Shown: in pieces, positions 42,955 through 51,342 of the stretch | How the letters are laid out: each line of letters begins with the position of its first letter | How positions within the stretch are numbered: the first letter of the stretch is position 1 | NCBI RefSeq assembly: GCF_026262505.1 | Contig: NC_067208.1 | Location: forward strand, 15,013,962 to 15,077,961 | Origin: Trichomonas vaginalis G3 | Taxonomy: Eukaryota; Parabasalia; Trichomonadida; Trichomonadidae | Direction of reading: 5' to 3' | DNA length: 64,000 nucleotides | Translations under genes and position numbers: made by a program | Notes under the pieces: generated by a model | Database searches by the model: none | Told to the model about the DNA's origin: nothing | The model's input: only the letters and a program-made list of their open reading frames with translations

Positions 42955-44529
42955 ATGCAGAACGAACAGTTAAACGAATTTACTCCAGCAGAGCATATTC
43001 ATCAGATTCGCTCATATTTCGATATCATAGACAATGCAGTTCAAATTGGTGACACTAATAGAAAATATTCTGACGCAAAGATTCCATCACAACCTGGAAC
43101 TGCTAAAGATAACACATGGGTAACATTCAATCTCTCACCTCCTGGTGAAAATATGTTGGACCTTTACAATACATTCATTACGTATAAAATGGAAGGTCAA
43201 TTTATTGTAGATAAAGAAATTGGTTCAGGTTCCAATAAAACAAACCCACCAGGATTTTGGATTGGTTTCGATGACGCTTTCTATGCAGTTGCTGGATATC
43301 AAATCCTTGCAAATGGTCGTATCGTATATTCTCAAGACAACGCAAGAGAAGAAGCATATATAACTTCAAACTCACAAACTACCGAACAAATAAAGAAAGT
43401 AGATGTTTTCTCAAAGACTCGACATGAAGATGTATGGAGTCATTCGGGAACATGCAGAACAGGACAAATTGTTAGTGGTCCAATTACAGCAGGAAAATCA
43501 TTTGATTTTAAGCTTCGTTTAAGAATTCCTGTTAGAAGATTCCTTCCATTAGAAGCTATTCGATTTATTCCAGCTTTTGCAGGAAACATTCAGCTTAAAG
43601 TAAAGTTCAGTAGCGACGCCTTACAATGCACATCTATATCTGTAAATGATATCATTGCTTTCAATCCAACTCTTAAAGTTGCATTTGCTTCAGATTCAAA
43701 TCCACCGACAAATAAATTTGTTCCATGGAATGAACCATTCACTATGATAACGAAGGCAGTAGAAGCTAGTGGAACAGTTACTATTACAACTGTAAACCAG
43801 CAACTATTTCGAACAAAGATGGATTTTAATGAATGTTTCATTCATCCAAAGTCATTCTCTTTAGACCCTAACATTTATACAGAACTTGTAGAACATTATA
43901 CAAACGAGGCTTTATGTTTTCCTGTTAAAGTTATGGATTGGATTCCTATGGACGGTTCATTCTCAAAGAATACAGATAGTTCAAGTGCAACATTTACAGC
44001 AGCTTATACGCCTATTAATGTTAAAAGTATTTGGGCACTATTTAGAAAGAAAGACAACTATTATGTTAATTTTGAGAACCCTAAGTTTAAATATCTTCAG
44101 CTTTCCATGGGAGCTTATGGAAATATGCCTGCAGAACCTGAAAAATCATATGGACCTGTATTTTATGAAATGGTTGCGAACGCTTGCAATACAAACAATG
44201 ATATGATAGGATTTAATGAAGATGTTATGAGGTCATTGGTGGATGATGGTAGTGTGGAACATAAATGGGATAGCTATGACAACACACATTTCTTATGTGG
44301 TTTTCCAACAGAAGTGGACTTTTGCTTCCAGCAAGGTCAAACATCTACTGCTCCAATAACATACAAATTGTCTGTTAAAGGACCTATTGAACTAGCAACT
44401 GAAAACGTACCAAAGCCACTTATTGGATTTATGAGGGATTGTTGCTTTGCAATACAAGTAAGACAGTCAGGCATACCAATAATAAGACTTGACGACTATA
44501 ACTTAGCCACGGACGACAGTGAGGAATAA
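42955..44529 (+). CDS. Major capsid protein candidate (double jelly-roll)
   Basis: A 524-aa intact frame. The size, the position after a small basic protein and segments such as FDFKLRLRIPVRRFLPLEAI with PAFAGNIQLKVKF fit the double jelly-roll major capsid proteins of Polintons and polinton-like viruses. In those the first barrel ends in a similar Leu/Pro-rich stretch. No other protein in this element has the right size for the role. Its TTTTTA box and leader match those of other morphogenesis genes. Not confirmed by structure. Confidence 0.65.
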   Translation: MQNEQLNEFTPAEHIHQIRSYFDIIDNAVQIGDTNRKYSDAKIPSQPGTAKDNTWVTFNLSPPGENMLDLYNTFITYKMEGQFIVDKEIGSGSNKTNPPGFWIGFDDAFYAVAGYQILANGRIVYSQDNAREEAYITSNSQTTEQIKKVDVFSKTRHEDVWSHSGTCRTGQIVSGPITAGKSFDFKLRLRIPVRRFLPLEAIRFIPAFAGNIQLKVKFSSDALQCTSISVNDIIAFNPTLKVAFASDSNPPTNKFVPWNEPFTMITKAVEASGTVTITTVNQQLFRTKMDFNECFIHPKSFSLDPNIYTELVEHYTNEALCFPVKVMDWIPMDGSFSKNTDSSSATFTAAYTPINVKSIWALFRKKDNYYVNFENPKFKYLQLSMGAYGNMPAEPEKSYGPVFYEMVANACNTNNDMIGFNEDVMRSLVDDGSVEHKWDSYDNTHFLCGFPTEVDFCFQQGQTSTAPITYKLSVKGPIELATENVPKPLIGFMRDCCFAIQVRQSGIPIIRLDDYNLATDDSEE

Positions 44530-44559
44530 AGGATGAACGTTTATTTTTAAAGCTTATAA

Positions 44560-45028
44560 ATGAGTTCTTCATCAAGCTCTCGTGAACCTTCACCATCTAT
44601 GAAACAAACTTTACCAAACGATTATGGAGCACCTATTGAATATTTCTTACGAGCTGCACAATGGCAAAGAGCAGTCTCACCAAGGTTAGGTGTTCCACCA
44701 GCTCCTGTCAAAAATAGCATTTGGTCAAGTCCTTATATAAATATGGTCTCCCACTAGGTTTGCTAGCTACAGCAGGAGCAGTAATGATGTTGAAAAGAAA
44801 TAAAGCAAATGTTATAAATAATACTGAAGTAGCTGAATTTGAAACAAACTCCGACACCATCGCCAAACCAACGTCAAAACCAACGCCTTCACAAACAAAC
44901 CTTCAATGACTCCTGAACCTATGGAAGTACAAACTCCTGTTCAAAAGTCAACTCCAAAACCGACTCCAACATTTAAACCAGAACCTACTCCTCAAATAAA
45001 TCGTAAAACTCCTGCGTTTCCTTACTGA
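44560..45028 (+). pseudogene. Small one-span membrane protein with Pro/Thr-rich tail, broken
   Basis: A Ser-rich start, a hydrophobic span LGLLATAGAVMML, then Pro/Thr/Lys repeats. It lies directly behind the capsid gene, so a virion membrane or entry role is possible but unproven. About two breaks. Confidence 0.4.
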
Positions 45029-45075
45029 AAAATAATGTTAGTTTTATTTTATTTGAACATTTTATTTAGAGTAAA

Positions 45076-45311
45076 ATGACGACTAAAGTCACTGAAGCAA
45101 TGAAACAAAATTTTTGGTAGAATACATTAAATCAGGAGCGGTTCCAGAAGGTTTTTACGTTCATACTATGAAGGATGGTAGAGTTCAGTTTAGAAAGATA
45201 AAGCAACCATTAGATAGAGAAGGTATATTAAGGAAGATTAAACTTCATGAGGACAACATTGCTGAACTTAGGAAGAAGTTAGAAGAGTTGGAGAAAGGAA
45301 GAGAGTTATAA
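45076..45311 (+). pseudogene. Small coiled-coil protein at the right end of the inner Maverick, broken
   Basis: VPEGFYVHTMKDGRVQFRK followed by a Lys/Glu coiled coil. The N-terminal part is like that of 42532-42927. Its 3' end lies inside the right terminal repeat. About one break. Confidence 0.4.
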
Positions 45312-45997
45312 AGCAATGAATTCATGAGGTGAAAAAAGAGGTGAAAAAAGAGGTGAGATTTCACCACTTCACCTAAATTTATTTTTGCGCTATGTTTTCA
45401 TACGTGTGAGGGTGGTGATATCATTAATTTTAAGTTTATTTTTTATTTTACTGAAAATTTTTATTTGGATGTAATGACAGAACAAAAGCAACTCATACAA
45501 ATCAAAACATATAACAAACATACATTTAAACATTTATTCTTCCTTCCTGAGCATAACATTTTCTTTCAAATACATCCGAGACCAGTTGACTTTTCATTGA
45601 CTGTGTATAAAGATAGAAATAGTTATATCATTAAACCATACGATGACGAAGGTAAGTTATGTAAATTGTACGTTAAGAAGTTAGAGAAAGTTTATGGCTT
45701 CAAGTATGACTACAAGGGTTAACACTGATGATGAAGATATTGAGGAAAATTTATGAGAAATTAGTGAAAGTCGTTAGTGAGAACGATAGTGAGAACGTTT
45801 ATTTTTACATTAGTGAGTTCGTTAGTGAAGTGAAGTGGTTGGCGGTTTTGTAAATATTTAAGATTAAGTTAGTTTTTGCGTTTGTGTTGTCGTTTGTGTT
45901 GTAAAATATATGTTAACGGTTTTGTAAAGTGTCAAATTCACAAGTATTGCGTACTGAGGAACGCAGTGCCTCAGTACACGAGACTTGTATACTAACT
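45294..45997. repeat. Inner Maverick right terminal inverted repeat
   Basis: Reverse complement of 23322-24027 with about five differences, ending in GTATACTAACT next to GACACA. It contains the second copy of the repeat-borne small gene (45474-45722, broken in this copy). Confidence 0.9.
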
Positions 45998-46597
45998 GAC
46001 ACAAACAATATATTGAAAGAGTTAAAAGAAAAGATACCTATAGGTAAGATGGAACGTATACCATTAGATAAGAAAAATATTGTGAGAGAGGTTTTGAAAA
46101 AAGCAGAATATATAGACTGGGATAGTATATCTGCTAGACTATTATATAGTGGTTCTATAAGAGTTCATGACATTGAAACACTTATGTCAAACGTTTTATA
46201 TCTTAACTATACAAATGTTTTCAAAGAGGACATAGAAAAATATATTGAGGGTATAGAGTTTGTGAGATGTCGTTGGACAGAGTTGTATGAAAAATATAAA
46301 GACAAGGAAAATGTTTTCTTTATAGTGGACCCGCCGTTCTATAACACATGCGATTTTCAATACCAAGTAGACTGGACTTTGAGAGACTCTTTAGAAACTT
46401 TAGACGTTTTACATAACCATCCATGCTTTTACTTTACATCCGATAAAAGTGGTTTGGAAACCGTTATGAGATGGTTAGAGGACATACATGACTATGAGTT
46501 TAGATATGACAAGATAGAATATGAGAGAGGTCCTATAAACCGGAGAAAGTGTCACAATAAAGAAATTTTATTAGTAAGTAAATGTGGTTTGAAATAG
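45998..46597 (+). CDS. D12-class adenine methyltransferase, C-terminal part (interrupted)
   Basis: The other part of the outer element's methyltransferase gene, starting with the GACACA duplication. It carries the catalytic FIVDPPFYN (DPPY-type motif for N6-adenine transfer) and the downstream FYFTSDKSG segment. The target-recognition region between them is short. The gene is inactive while the inner element sits in it. Confidence 0.8.
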   Translation, partial: DTNNILKELKEKIPIGKMERIPLDKKNIVREVLKKAEYIDWDSISARLLYSGSIRVHDIETLMSNVLYLNYTNVFKEDIEKYIEGIEFVRCRWTELYEKYKDKENVFFIVDPPFYNTCDFQYQVDWTLRDSLETLDVLHNHPCFYFTSDKSGLETVMRWLEDIHDYEFRYDKIEYERGPINRRKCHNKEILLVSKCGLK

Positions 46598-46713
46598 GAC
46601 TACTTGTTTTAGGTTTTTTCCATTGTGTCATTTATTTATTTGACGTGGCAGAAAAGTACAGAGAATATGAAGATGAACCAATGCCTGCAAATGTTCAGCA
46701 TATGTACTCGTAA
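46582..46713 (+). CDS. 43-aa one-span membrane protein overlapping the methyltransferase end
   Basis: MWFEIGLLVLGFFHCVIYLF forms a single N-terminal membrane span, followed by an acidic tail ending in VQHMYS. It overlaps the methyltransferase stop by 16 bp in another frame and sits just before the TTTTTA box of 46737. Small membrane proteins are common in virion gene blocks. Function unknown. Confidence 0.45.
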   Translation: MWFEIGLLVLGFFHCVIYLFDVAEKYREYEDEPMPANVQHMYS

Positions 46714-46736
46714 GAGATATTTTTATCTAATATTAA

Positions 46737-47099
46737 ATGGACGCACAGAACTTAGCGAATGCACAGCAACCTGGACAACCAAACCCAGAGAATATTCCAA
46801 ATGAAGTTAGAATACAAACTGCAATGGCAAACTATGGTCAAGTGCCAACAGATGTACAAATGCAAACTGCCATGTCAAATGACGCTGCGTTAGGTTTACC
46901 ACCATGGTATGCAAATATGAGATGGAAAGAGTTTTATACAAACCCTGAAGTGGGATATAAACAACTTTATGCAGATGACGCGAACACAGGAGTTGACCCA
47001 GAATATGTTTTCTACCAGAGGAGAAACAGAATGTATGAGCTCCAGTTAAAGAATGCTATGGAACTCAACAGGAAACGTAAGAGACTAGGCGGACATTAG
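46737..47099 (+). CDS. Hypothetical small virion-type protein
   Basis: A 120-aa protein with an internal repeat, VRIQTAMANYGQVP and VQMQTAMSND. A tryptophan-rich centre (LPPWYANMRWKEFY) and a basic end (NRKRKRLGG) follow. No family recognised. The TTTTTA box lies 12 bp before the ATG. It is first in a run of late-type genes. Confidence 0.5.
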   Translation: MDAQNLANAQQPGQPNPENIPNEVRIQTAMANYGQVPTDVQMQTAMSNDAALGLPPWYANMRWKEFYTNPEVGYKQLYADDANTGVDPEYVFYQRRNRMYELQLKNAMELNRKRKRLGGH

Positions 47100-47117
47100 A
47101 TTTTTACATATAGTAAA

Positions 47118-47360
47118 ATGGGTTTCTTCAGTAAGATAGGAAACTTCTTTCGAAACGTTGGAAGAGGTATATGGAATGGAATAAAATCTGTAGGAAGAGG
47201 AATTTGGAACGGAGTCAAAAATATTGGTAAAAGAGTAGGTCAGTTCGTTGGTATTATACCTAAAGACCCTGAACCAGAAGAACAAGCTCCTGTTATACAA
47301 CAGCCTGAACCTGCACCACAGTCTAGTTGGCAACCAAATCCAACACCTCAACCGTATTAA
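47118..47360 (+). CDS. Cationic amphipathic protein with Pro-rich tail
   Basis: An 80-aa protein. MGFFSKIGNFF and two tandem VGRGIWNGIK-type units make a positively charged amphipathic helix, followed by KDPEPEE and a Pro/Gln tail. The layout recalls membrane-active internal capsid proteins such as adenovirus protein VI, but this is by design only, not sequence. TTTTTA box at 47101. Confidence 0.5.
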   Translation: MGFFSKIGNFFRNVGRGIWNGIKSVGRGIWNGVKNIGKRVGQFVGIIPKDPEPEEQAPVIQQPEPAPQSSWQPNPTPQPY

Positions 47361-47364
47361 AAAA

Positions 47365-48213
47365 TTATATTTTTACCGTTCGATAGTAGTTGTATATGAA
47401 ACTAAGTTCTAAGTAAAACGCATGGTATAATGGAATTATTCTTTTTCTTCCATCTGTAGTAAACCATACTTGAAAGTCTGAAATACTTCCACTCGGCGGT
47501 TCATATAGCTTTGTAGGTTTTTCGTAAAAGTCATTTGCCAAGCATAAAAAAGAGTTTTGTGCACCAGAAAATGAAGCATGAACTATAATAGCATCTGAGT
47601 CGAAAACATTTTCATATGTTCCATTAGGGTTTTCGACTTCATAAAAGTCCGGGTGTACTGGATATGCTGCAGGCTGATTTAACATCCTCATAAATCTATA
47701 CCATGCCAAGTTGTTATATTTTGTAGAAATATAAACGTTTTCTCCAAGGTCTTCTATTCTATTGATTTTAACAGTTGCATTTTTCCTGTCATATATAATA
47801 TCGAGATGGTACTCTCCCTCGTCAATGTTATACTGGTTTGCATATTCGATATAGATGTCGTTTATTTTTTCTTGAAAAGCTTGAAGAGTTGTTTCTAAGT
47901 TTACAAGCAAATTCACTTGTAAAAGTTTTCCCTGTTCAAATTTCTCATACGTACGTTTTTCTTTGTTATAGTATCGAACTTCAAAACCGACTGTAAATGG
48001 GAAACCATGTATGGCTTCTGAAATGAACTTCATTCTACGAAAGCCAATAGCTTTTGTGACAGATGGGTCTCTTAACCATCTTAACGGGTAGTCAAAACGA
48101 TAGCCTTCATGCTTTAGATTGTCTATGTCAACCTTTTGACCGACATTCGTAAAAAGTTCATCTAATGGTTTAGTTGTAGCAACTCTTGAATTTTCTTTTT
48201 CTATTGAAAGCAT
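47365..48213 (-). CDS. Capsid-like protein, YP-W/KAIGFR family, copy 1
   Basis: A 282-aa intact protein. It is clearly related to 52736-53596: TKPLDELFTNVGQKVD, YRFDYPLRWLRDP, KAIGFRRM and the end YEPPSGSISDFQVWFTT with LELSFIYNY are shared. Mostly beta strand by eye. In Maverick context a penton-like minor capsid role is plausible but unproven. Its ATG is 18 bp from the divergent fibre ATG. Confidence 0.6.
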   Translation of the reverse strand: MLSIEKENSRVATTKPLDELFTNVGQKVDIDNLKHEGYRFDYPLRWLRDPSVTKAIGFRRMKFISEAIHGFPFTVGFEVRYYNKEKRTYEKFEQGKLLQVNLLVNLETTLQAFQEKINDIYIEYANQYNIDEGEYHLDIIYDRKNATVKINRIEDLGENVYISTKYNNLAWYRFMRMLNQPAAYPVHPDFYEVENPNGTYENVFDSDAIIVHASFSGAQNSFLCLANDFYEKPTKLYEPPSGSISDFQVWFTTDGRKRIIPLYHAFYLELSFIYNYYRTVKI

Positions 48214-48231
48214 ATTTTATCTAGAATAAAA
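48214..48231. promoter_or_regulatory. 18-bp divergent promoter, near-palindromic
   Basis: ATTTTATCTAGAATAAAA is the whole spacer between capsid-like (minus) and fibre (plus) ATGs. It reads almost the same on both strands, giving each gene the same box-to-ATG spacing. Confidence 0.55.
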
Positions 48232-49776
48232 ATGTCAAATGAAACAGCGTCTATGAGAGAAATACAACACAACCGACAACTCATTATACAAGCTCTAAAT
48301 AAGAACACAACAAACTTTTCAAACTATTCTAAGATATCTGAGTCATTGAAAGAAGGAAACTTAAAACTGACATTAAACCCAATGACAGATGAGTTTCTGT
48401 TTCAAGACAATAAGAACCATACTGTTTGTATAAATCCAACAAAAGGAACTTTAAACGAGAAACCTATAAATGAACTTCTTTTGAAAGCAGATGTTGGCAA
48501 CAAAGCTGACAAAGAATATGTAGACGATGCAATAGCAAAAGAAGAAGAAAGAGCTAACAAAGCTTATGCAACAAAAGAACATACTCATCCTGAACTAGCA
48601 GACAAAAAATATGTTGACAATAAAATGTCAAGTGAAGTGACAAGAGCTGAAAACGAATATTCTAAAAAGACTCATACACATACCATTGCAAATATTACAA
48701 ACTTACAAGAAACCTTAAACAGGAAAAGTGCCGTTGGACATACACATACCATTGCAAATATTACAAACTTACAAGAAACCTTAGAGACAAAAGCAAATAA
48801 GACTCATACACATACCATTGCAAATATTACAAACTTACAAGAAACCTTAAACAGGAAAAGTGACGTTGGACATACACATACATCTTCTGAAATAACAGAC
48901 TTAAACGTTAGCCTTGAAAAGAAAGCAGATAAGAACCATACACATACAAGTTTTACAACTGTTGCTATAGAAAGTATTGAAGGAACGGTTGAAGAAACTG
49001 GTGGGGATGTATTATATTGGAAACCTCCTAACTTTCCACAAGGTTTAACATCGGATGACGACATAACGACGATGAGAAACATTAGATGTAAAGATGTTTA
49101 TGTCATGAAGGATGAAAATAACGTTAAATTCACTGCTCAAGATTTATATGAGAAGAAAGCAGACAAGAACCATACACATACAAGTTTTACAACTTTTACA
49201 GCAGATGATATTACACTAAACACAACCTTGCCAAGTAAAGCTCCAACAATACCACCGGCAACAAGTCTTGTAGATACTTTGATATCTAATGACAATAGTA
49301 TTATACATCTAAGACAGGAACTCAATGTGCTTAAACAAATTTTGCCGAATCTTATTTACCCGGTTGGCTCTATTTATACGTCAATGAACTCTACCAGACC
49401 AGAAACAGTTCTGGGTTTTGGAACTTGGACTCAAATAGTCGACAGGTTTTTGTATTGTGCAAACTCTTCAAAGGAAACAGGTGGAAGTAAAACGATTTCA
49501 GGTGAAAACTTACCTGCACACAGTCACTACATAGATTTAAGTACATCTCAAGCAGGTTGGCATAAGCATAATTTTTGGGATTGGTCAGCAATGAAAAAAG
49601 GTAAAGGATATGATGTTAAAGACGACGTTCAGTTTGCTATAAATTGTTTCTGGGGTAACACTCAGGGAGATGGAAACCATACACATCGCGTTTCAGGGTA
49701 TACGCAAACAACGGGACAAAGTAAAGACTACATGCCACCTTACATGACAGTTTACGCATGGTATAGAAATGCTTAG
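48232..49776 (+). CDS. Fibre protein with phage-tail-like tip
   Basis: A 514-aa intact protein, probably the receptor-binding fibre. After a helical N-terminus come repeats of about 25 residues (HTHTIANITNLQETL, three near-identical copies, residues about 146-225) and KADKNHTHTSFTT units near 233 and 312. The tip (about 375-514) has YPVGSIYTSMNSTRPETVLG, FGTWTQIVDRF, GGSKTISGENLPAHSH, HKH and HTH, ending in YMPPYMTVYAWYR. This tip is the type found at the end of bacteriophage tail fibres. In T4 fibres HxH motifs bind iron in a trimeric needle. Transfer from phage or a shared old module is inferred. Confidence 0.75.
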   Translation: MSNETASMREIQHNRQLIIQALNKNTTNFSNYSKISESLKEGNLKLTLNPMTDEFLFQDNKNHTVCINPTKGTLNEKPINELLLKADVGNKADKEYVDDAIAKEEERANKAYATKEHTHPELADKKYVDNKMSSEVTRAENEYSKKTHTHTIANITNLQETLNRKSAVGHTHTIANITNLQETLETKANKTHTHTIANITNLQETLNRKSDVGHTHTSSEITDLNVSLEKKADKNHTHTSFTTVAIESIEGTVEETGGDVLYWKPPNFPQGLTSDDDITTMRNIRCKDVYVMKDENNVKFTAQDLYEKKADKNHTHTSFTTFTADDITLNTTLPSKAPTIPPATSLVDTLISNDNSIIHLRQELNVLKQILPNLIYPVGSIYTSMNSTRPETVLGFGTWTQIVDRFLYCANSSKETGGSKTISGENLPAHSHYIDLSTSQAGWHKHNFWDWSAMKKGKGYDVKDDVQFAINCFWGNTQGDGNHTHRVSGYTQTTGQSKDYMPPYMTVYAWYRNA

Positions 49777-50732
49777 TCGTCATTTTCAACTTCTTTAGCA
49801 TATTCGTCAGGAGTTGTCTTATATTTGTTAGGAACTGTCTTTGAAAGTATACCACCTTGAACTTTGACAAGTTTGAAACGAGGTCTGGCAATAGTAGTTT
49901 TATCTTCTGCTTGCAGTGTGTACATTTTGCCATGTTTGCCTAAAACTTCATAATATTCTCTTGTATACTTTCTTCTATTTTTACGAACACGAATGTGAGT
50001 ACCTGTCGGGTTCCCATTGTTGTCATAGTCAATAGTATTTTCATATGGGTCGCGTTTGGGTATTTCTATTTTTACTTTGTCACCTTTCTGAAGTTTGAAG
50101 CCCGGCATTCTTTCTTGTTTGTCTCTTTTGACTAAATTATTAAATATATAGTCTTTCTCTAAGTCAGGGTTGTTTTTCATTTCTTCGGGGGAGTGGTTTC
50201 CCAAACCTTTTTGTTTACGGTTATTGTAAATATTTAAAACTTGTCTCATCTTTGCCATGGAGAAGTGTCTATACTTGTCGTCATATGACATTTCATTTGC
50301 TTCACCACCTTGTGGTTGGTTTAAGTCTCTTAACATTTTTATACAACCGTCAATGACACCAAGAGCAGAATGGTTTTGGTCGACAATGAAATATTGGTTT
50401 ACATTTTTTGAACGCAGATAGTTTTTAATATCGTCTGATTTGAAAGAACTTTCACAGTCAGATGTCAGTTTTGCTGGATGGTATTTGTCAACGAATATTG
50501 TCAAAGCAGTTTTCACATCTAAAATATTTTTGGACCATAATGGTATGGCTTCACAGTATCTTGTGTTTTGACCGACAAATATTAGCCAGTATGGTGGTCC
50601 ATCTGTTCTAACTCTCGGAATGTTTTCCAAGATATCCATAAACCAAGCATTTGGTGTTGAACTAAAGATTTTTACCATGAGTGCTTTTTTTGTTGCCTTA
50701 GAAACATAGGGGTCCTTGTTTGGATTCGTCAT
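49773..50732 (-). CDS. Retroviral-type integrase (Maverick c-integrase)
   Basis: A 319-aa intact frame. The rve core spans about residues 30-190: AWFMDILENIPRV, GQNTRYCEAIPLW, KLTSDCESSFKSDDI and HSALGVIDGCIKMLRDLNQP. A C-terminal SH3-like part follows (LQKGDKVKIEIP). It should insert the element with a 6-bp stagger. No zinc-binding N-terminal domain is obvious. It overlaps the fibre stop by 4 bp, convergently, and is divergent from 50750 with a 17-bp spacer. Confidence 0.85.
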   Translation of the reverse strand: MTNPNKDPYVSKATKKALMVKIFSSTPNAWFMDILENIPRVRTDGPPYWLIFVGQNTRYCEAIPLWSKNILDVKTALTIFVDKYHPAKLTSDCESSFKSDDIKNYLRSKNVNQYFIVDQNHSALGVIDGCIKMLRDLNQPQGGEANEMSYDDKYRHFSMAKMRQVLNIYNNRKQKGLGNHSPEEMKNNPDLEKDYIFNNLVKRDKQERMPGFKLQKGDKVKIEIPKRDPYENTIDYDNNGNPTGTHIRVRKNRRKYTREYYEVLGKHGKMYTLQAEDKTTIARPRFKLVKVQGGILSKTVPNKYKTTPDEYAKEVENDD

Positions 50733-50749
50733 TTTTTAACCCATAAGAA
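50733..50749. promoter_or_regulatory. 17-bp divergent promoter
   Basis: TTTTTAACCCATAAGAA is all that separates the integrase (minus) and 50750 (plus) start codons. TTTTTA faces the plus gene. Confidence 0.5.
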
Positions 50750-51151
50750 ATGGGTTTATTTGGCGCGTTAGCAGGAGTTGCATCCAGATTTTTACCCGCA
50801 GTGGGAACAATAGCCAGAGGTGCATTTGGAATTGGAAGGAAGATTTTGAGTACATTAGGTATACTGAAAGAGAAAGCACAACCTATTATACAAACTGTAC
50901 AGAAAGGTTGGGAGGTAGCACGAGATGCAACAAATCTTATTCCAAATCCTGAAACAAGAGGAAAAGTTCAAGGATGGATGGACAATGTAGGAAGACAAGC
51001 AGGAAACTATTATAACAAAGCAAATGACTACTATAACCAAGCAGGACACTATATGGACCAAGGTGAAAGATTCTTTAACAGAGGATATAACCATGCACAA
51101 CAATGGGTAAACAATAACCAACCTCAACCGCCTCAAACGTGGGGAATGTAA
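50750..51151 (+). CDS. Amphipathic Gly-rich protein with Tyr/Asn-rich tail
   Basis: A 133-aa protein. MGLFGALAGVASRFLPAVG is a glycine-rich hydrophobic start, then a basic amphipathic helix, then four YxNxA/YNQAG-type repeats and a Pro/Gln end. This layout suggests a membrane-active or internal capsid protein like 47118. No family match is known to me. Confidence 0.5.
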   Translation: MGLFGALAGVASRFLPAVGTIARGAFGIGRKILSTLGILKEKAQPIIQTVQKGWEVARDATNLIPNPETRGKVQGWMDNVGRQAGNYYNKANDYYNQAGHYMDQGERFFNRGYNHAQQWVNNNQPQPPQTWGM

Positions 51152-51170
51152 AGTTTTTTACTGAGATGAA

Positions 51171-51323
51171 ATGAACAATACAGCATTGAGACAAATGGGT
51201 TCAAGATGGATTTGTCGGCTTCCAGCAGTTACACAACGTGTTTGTCAAGTTCTTCCTATACCTCAGGAAGTTTTAGACCGACTTAAAAAACAACAACAAC
51301 CAGTTGAAAACAAACCAAACTAA
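51171..51323 (+). CDS. 50-aa hypothetical protein
   Basis: MNNTALRQMGSRWICRLPAV..., ending in a Lys/Gln-rich stretch. Too short for a family call. Support comes from its leader TTTTTTACTGAGATGAA, which is repeated word for word before the next gene at 51343. Confidence 0.5.
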   Translation: MNNTALRQMGSRWICRLPAVTQRVCQVLPIPQEVLDRLKKQQQPVENKPN

Positions 51324-51342
51324 AATTTTTTACTGAGATGAA

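Larger units (their letters stand above)
23322..45997. mobile_element. Inner Maverick/Polinton, 22.7 kb, with both ends
   Basis: Bounded by inverted repeats of about 705 bp that begin AGTTAGTATAC and by GACACA duplications. It carries PolB, integrase, ATPase, a major capsid candidate, a fibre and KilA-N proteins, the expected Maverick set. The ends are about 99% identical by eye, so insertion looks recent. Structurally whole, but at least a dozen breaks are spread over its genes, so it is defective as it stands. Confidence 0.95.

Noticed and set aside
50750-50790. Likeness of the start MGLFGALAG to viral fusion peptides
   Set aside because: A run of Gly and hydrophobic residues is too short to show common origin. 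Only the amphipathic character is noted.
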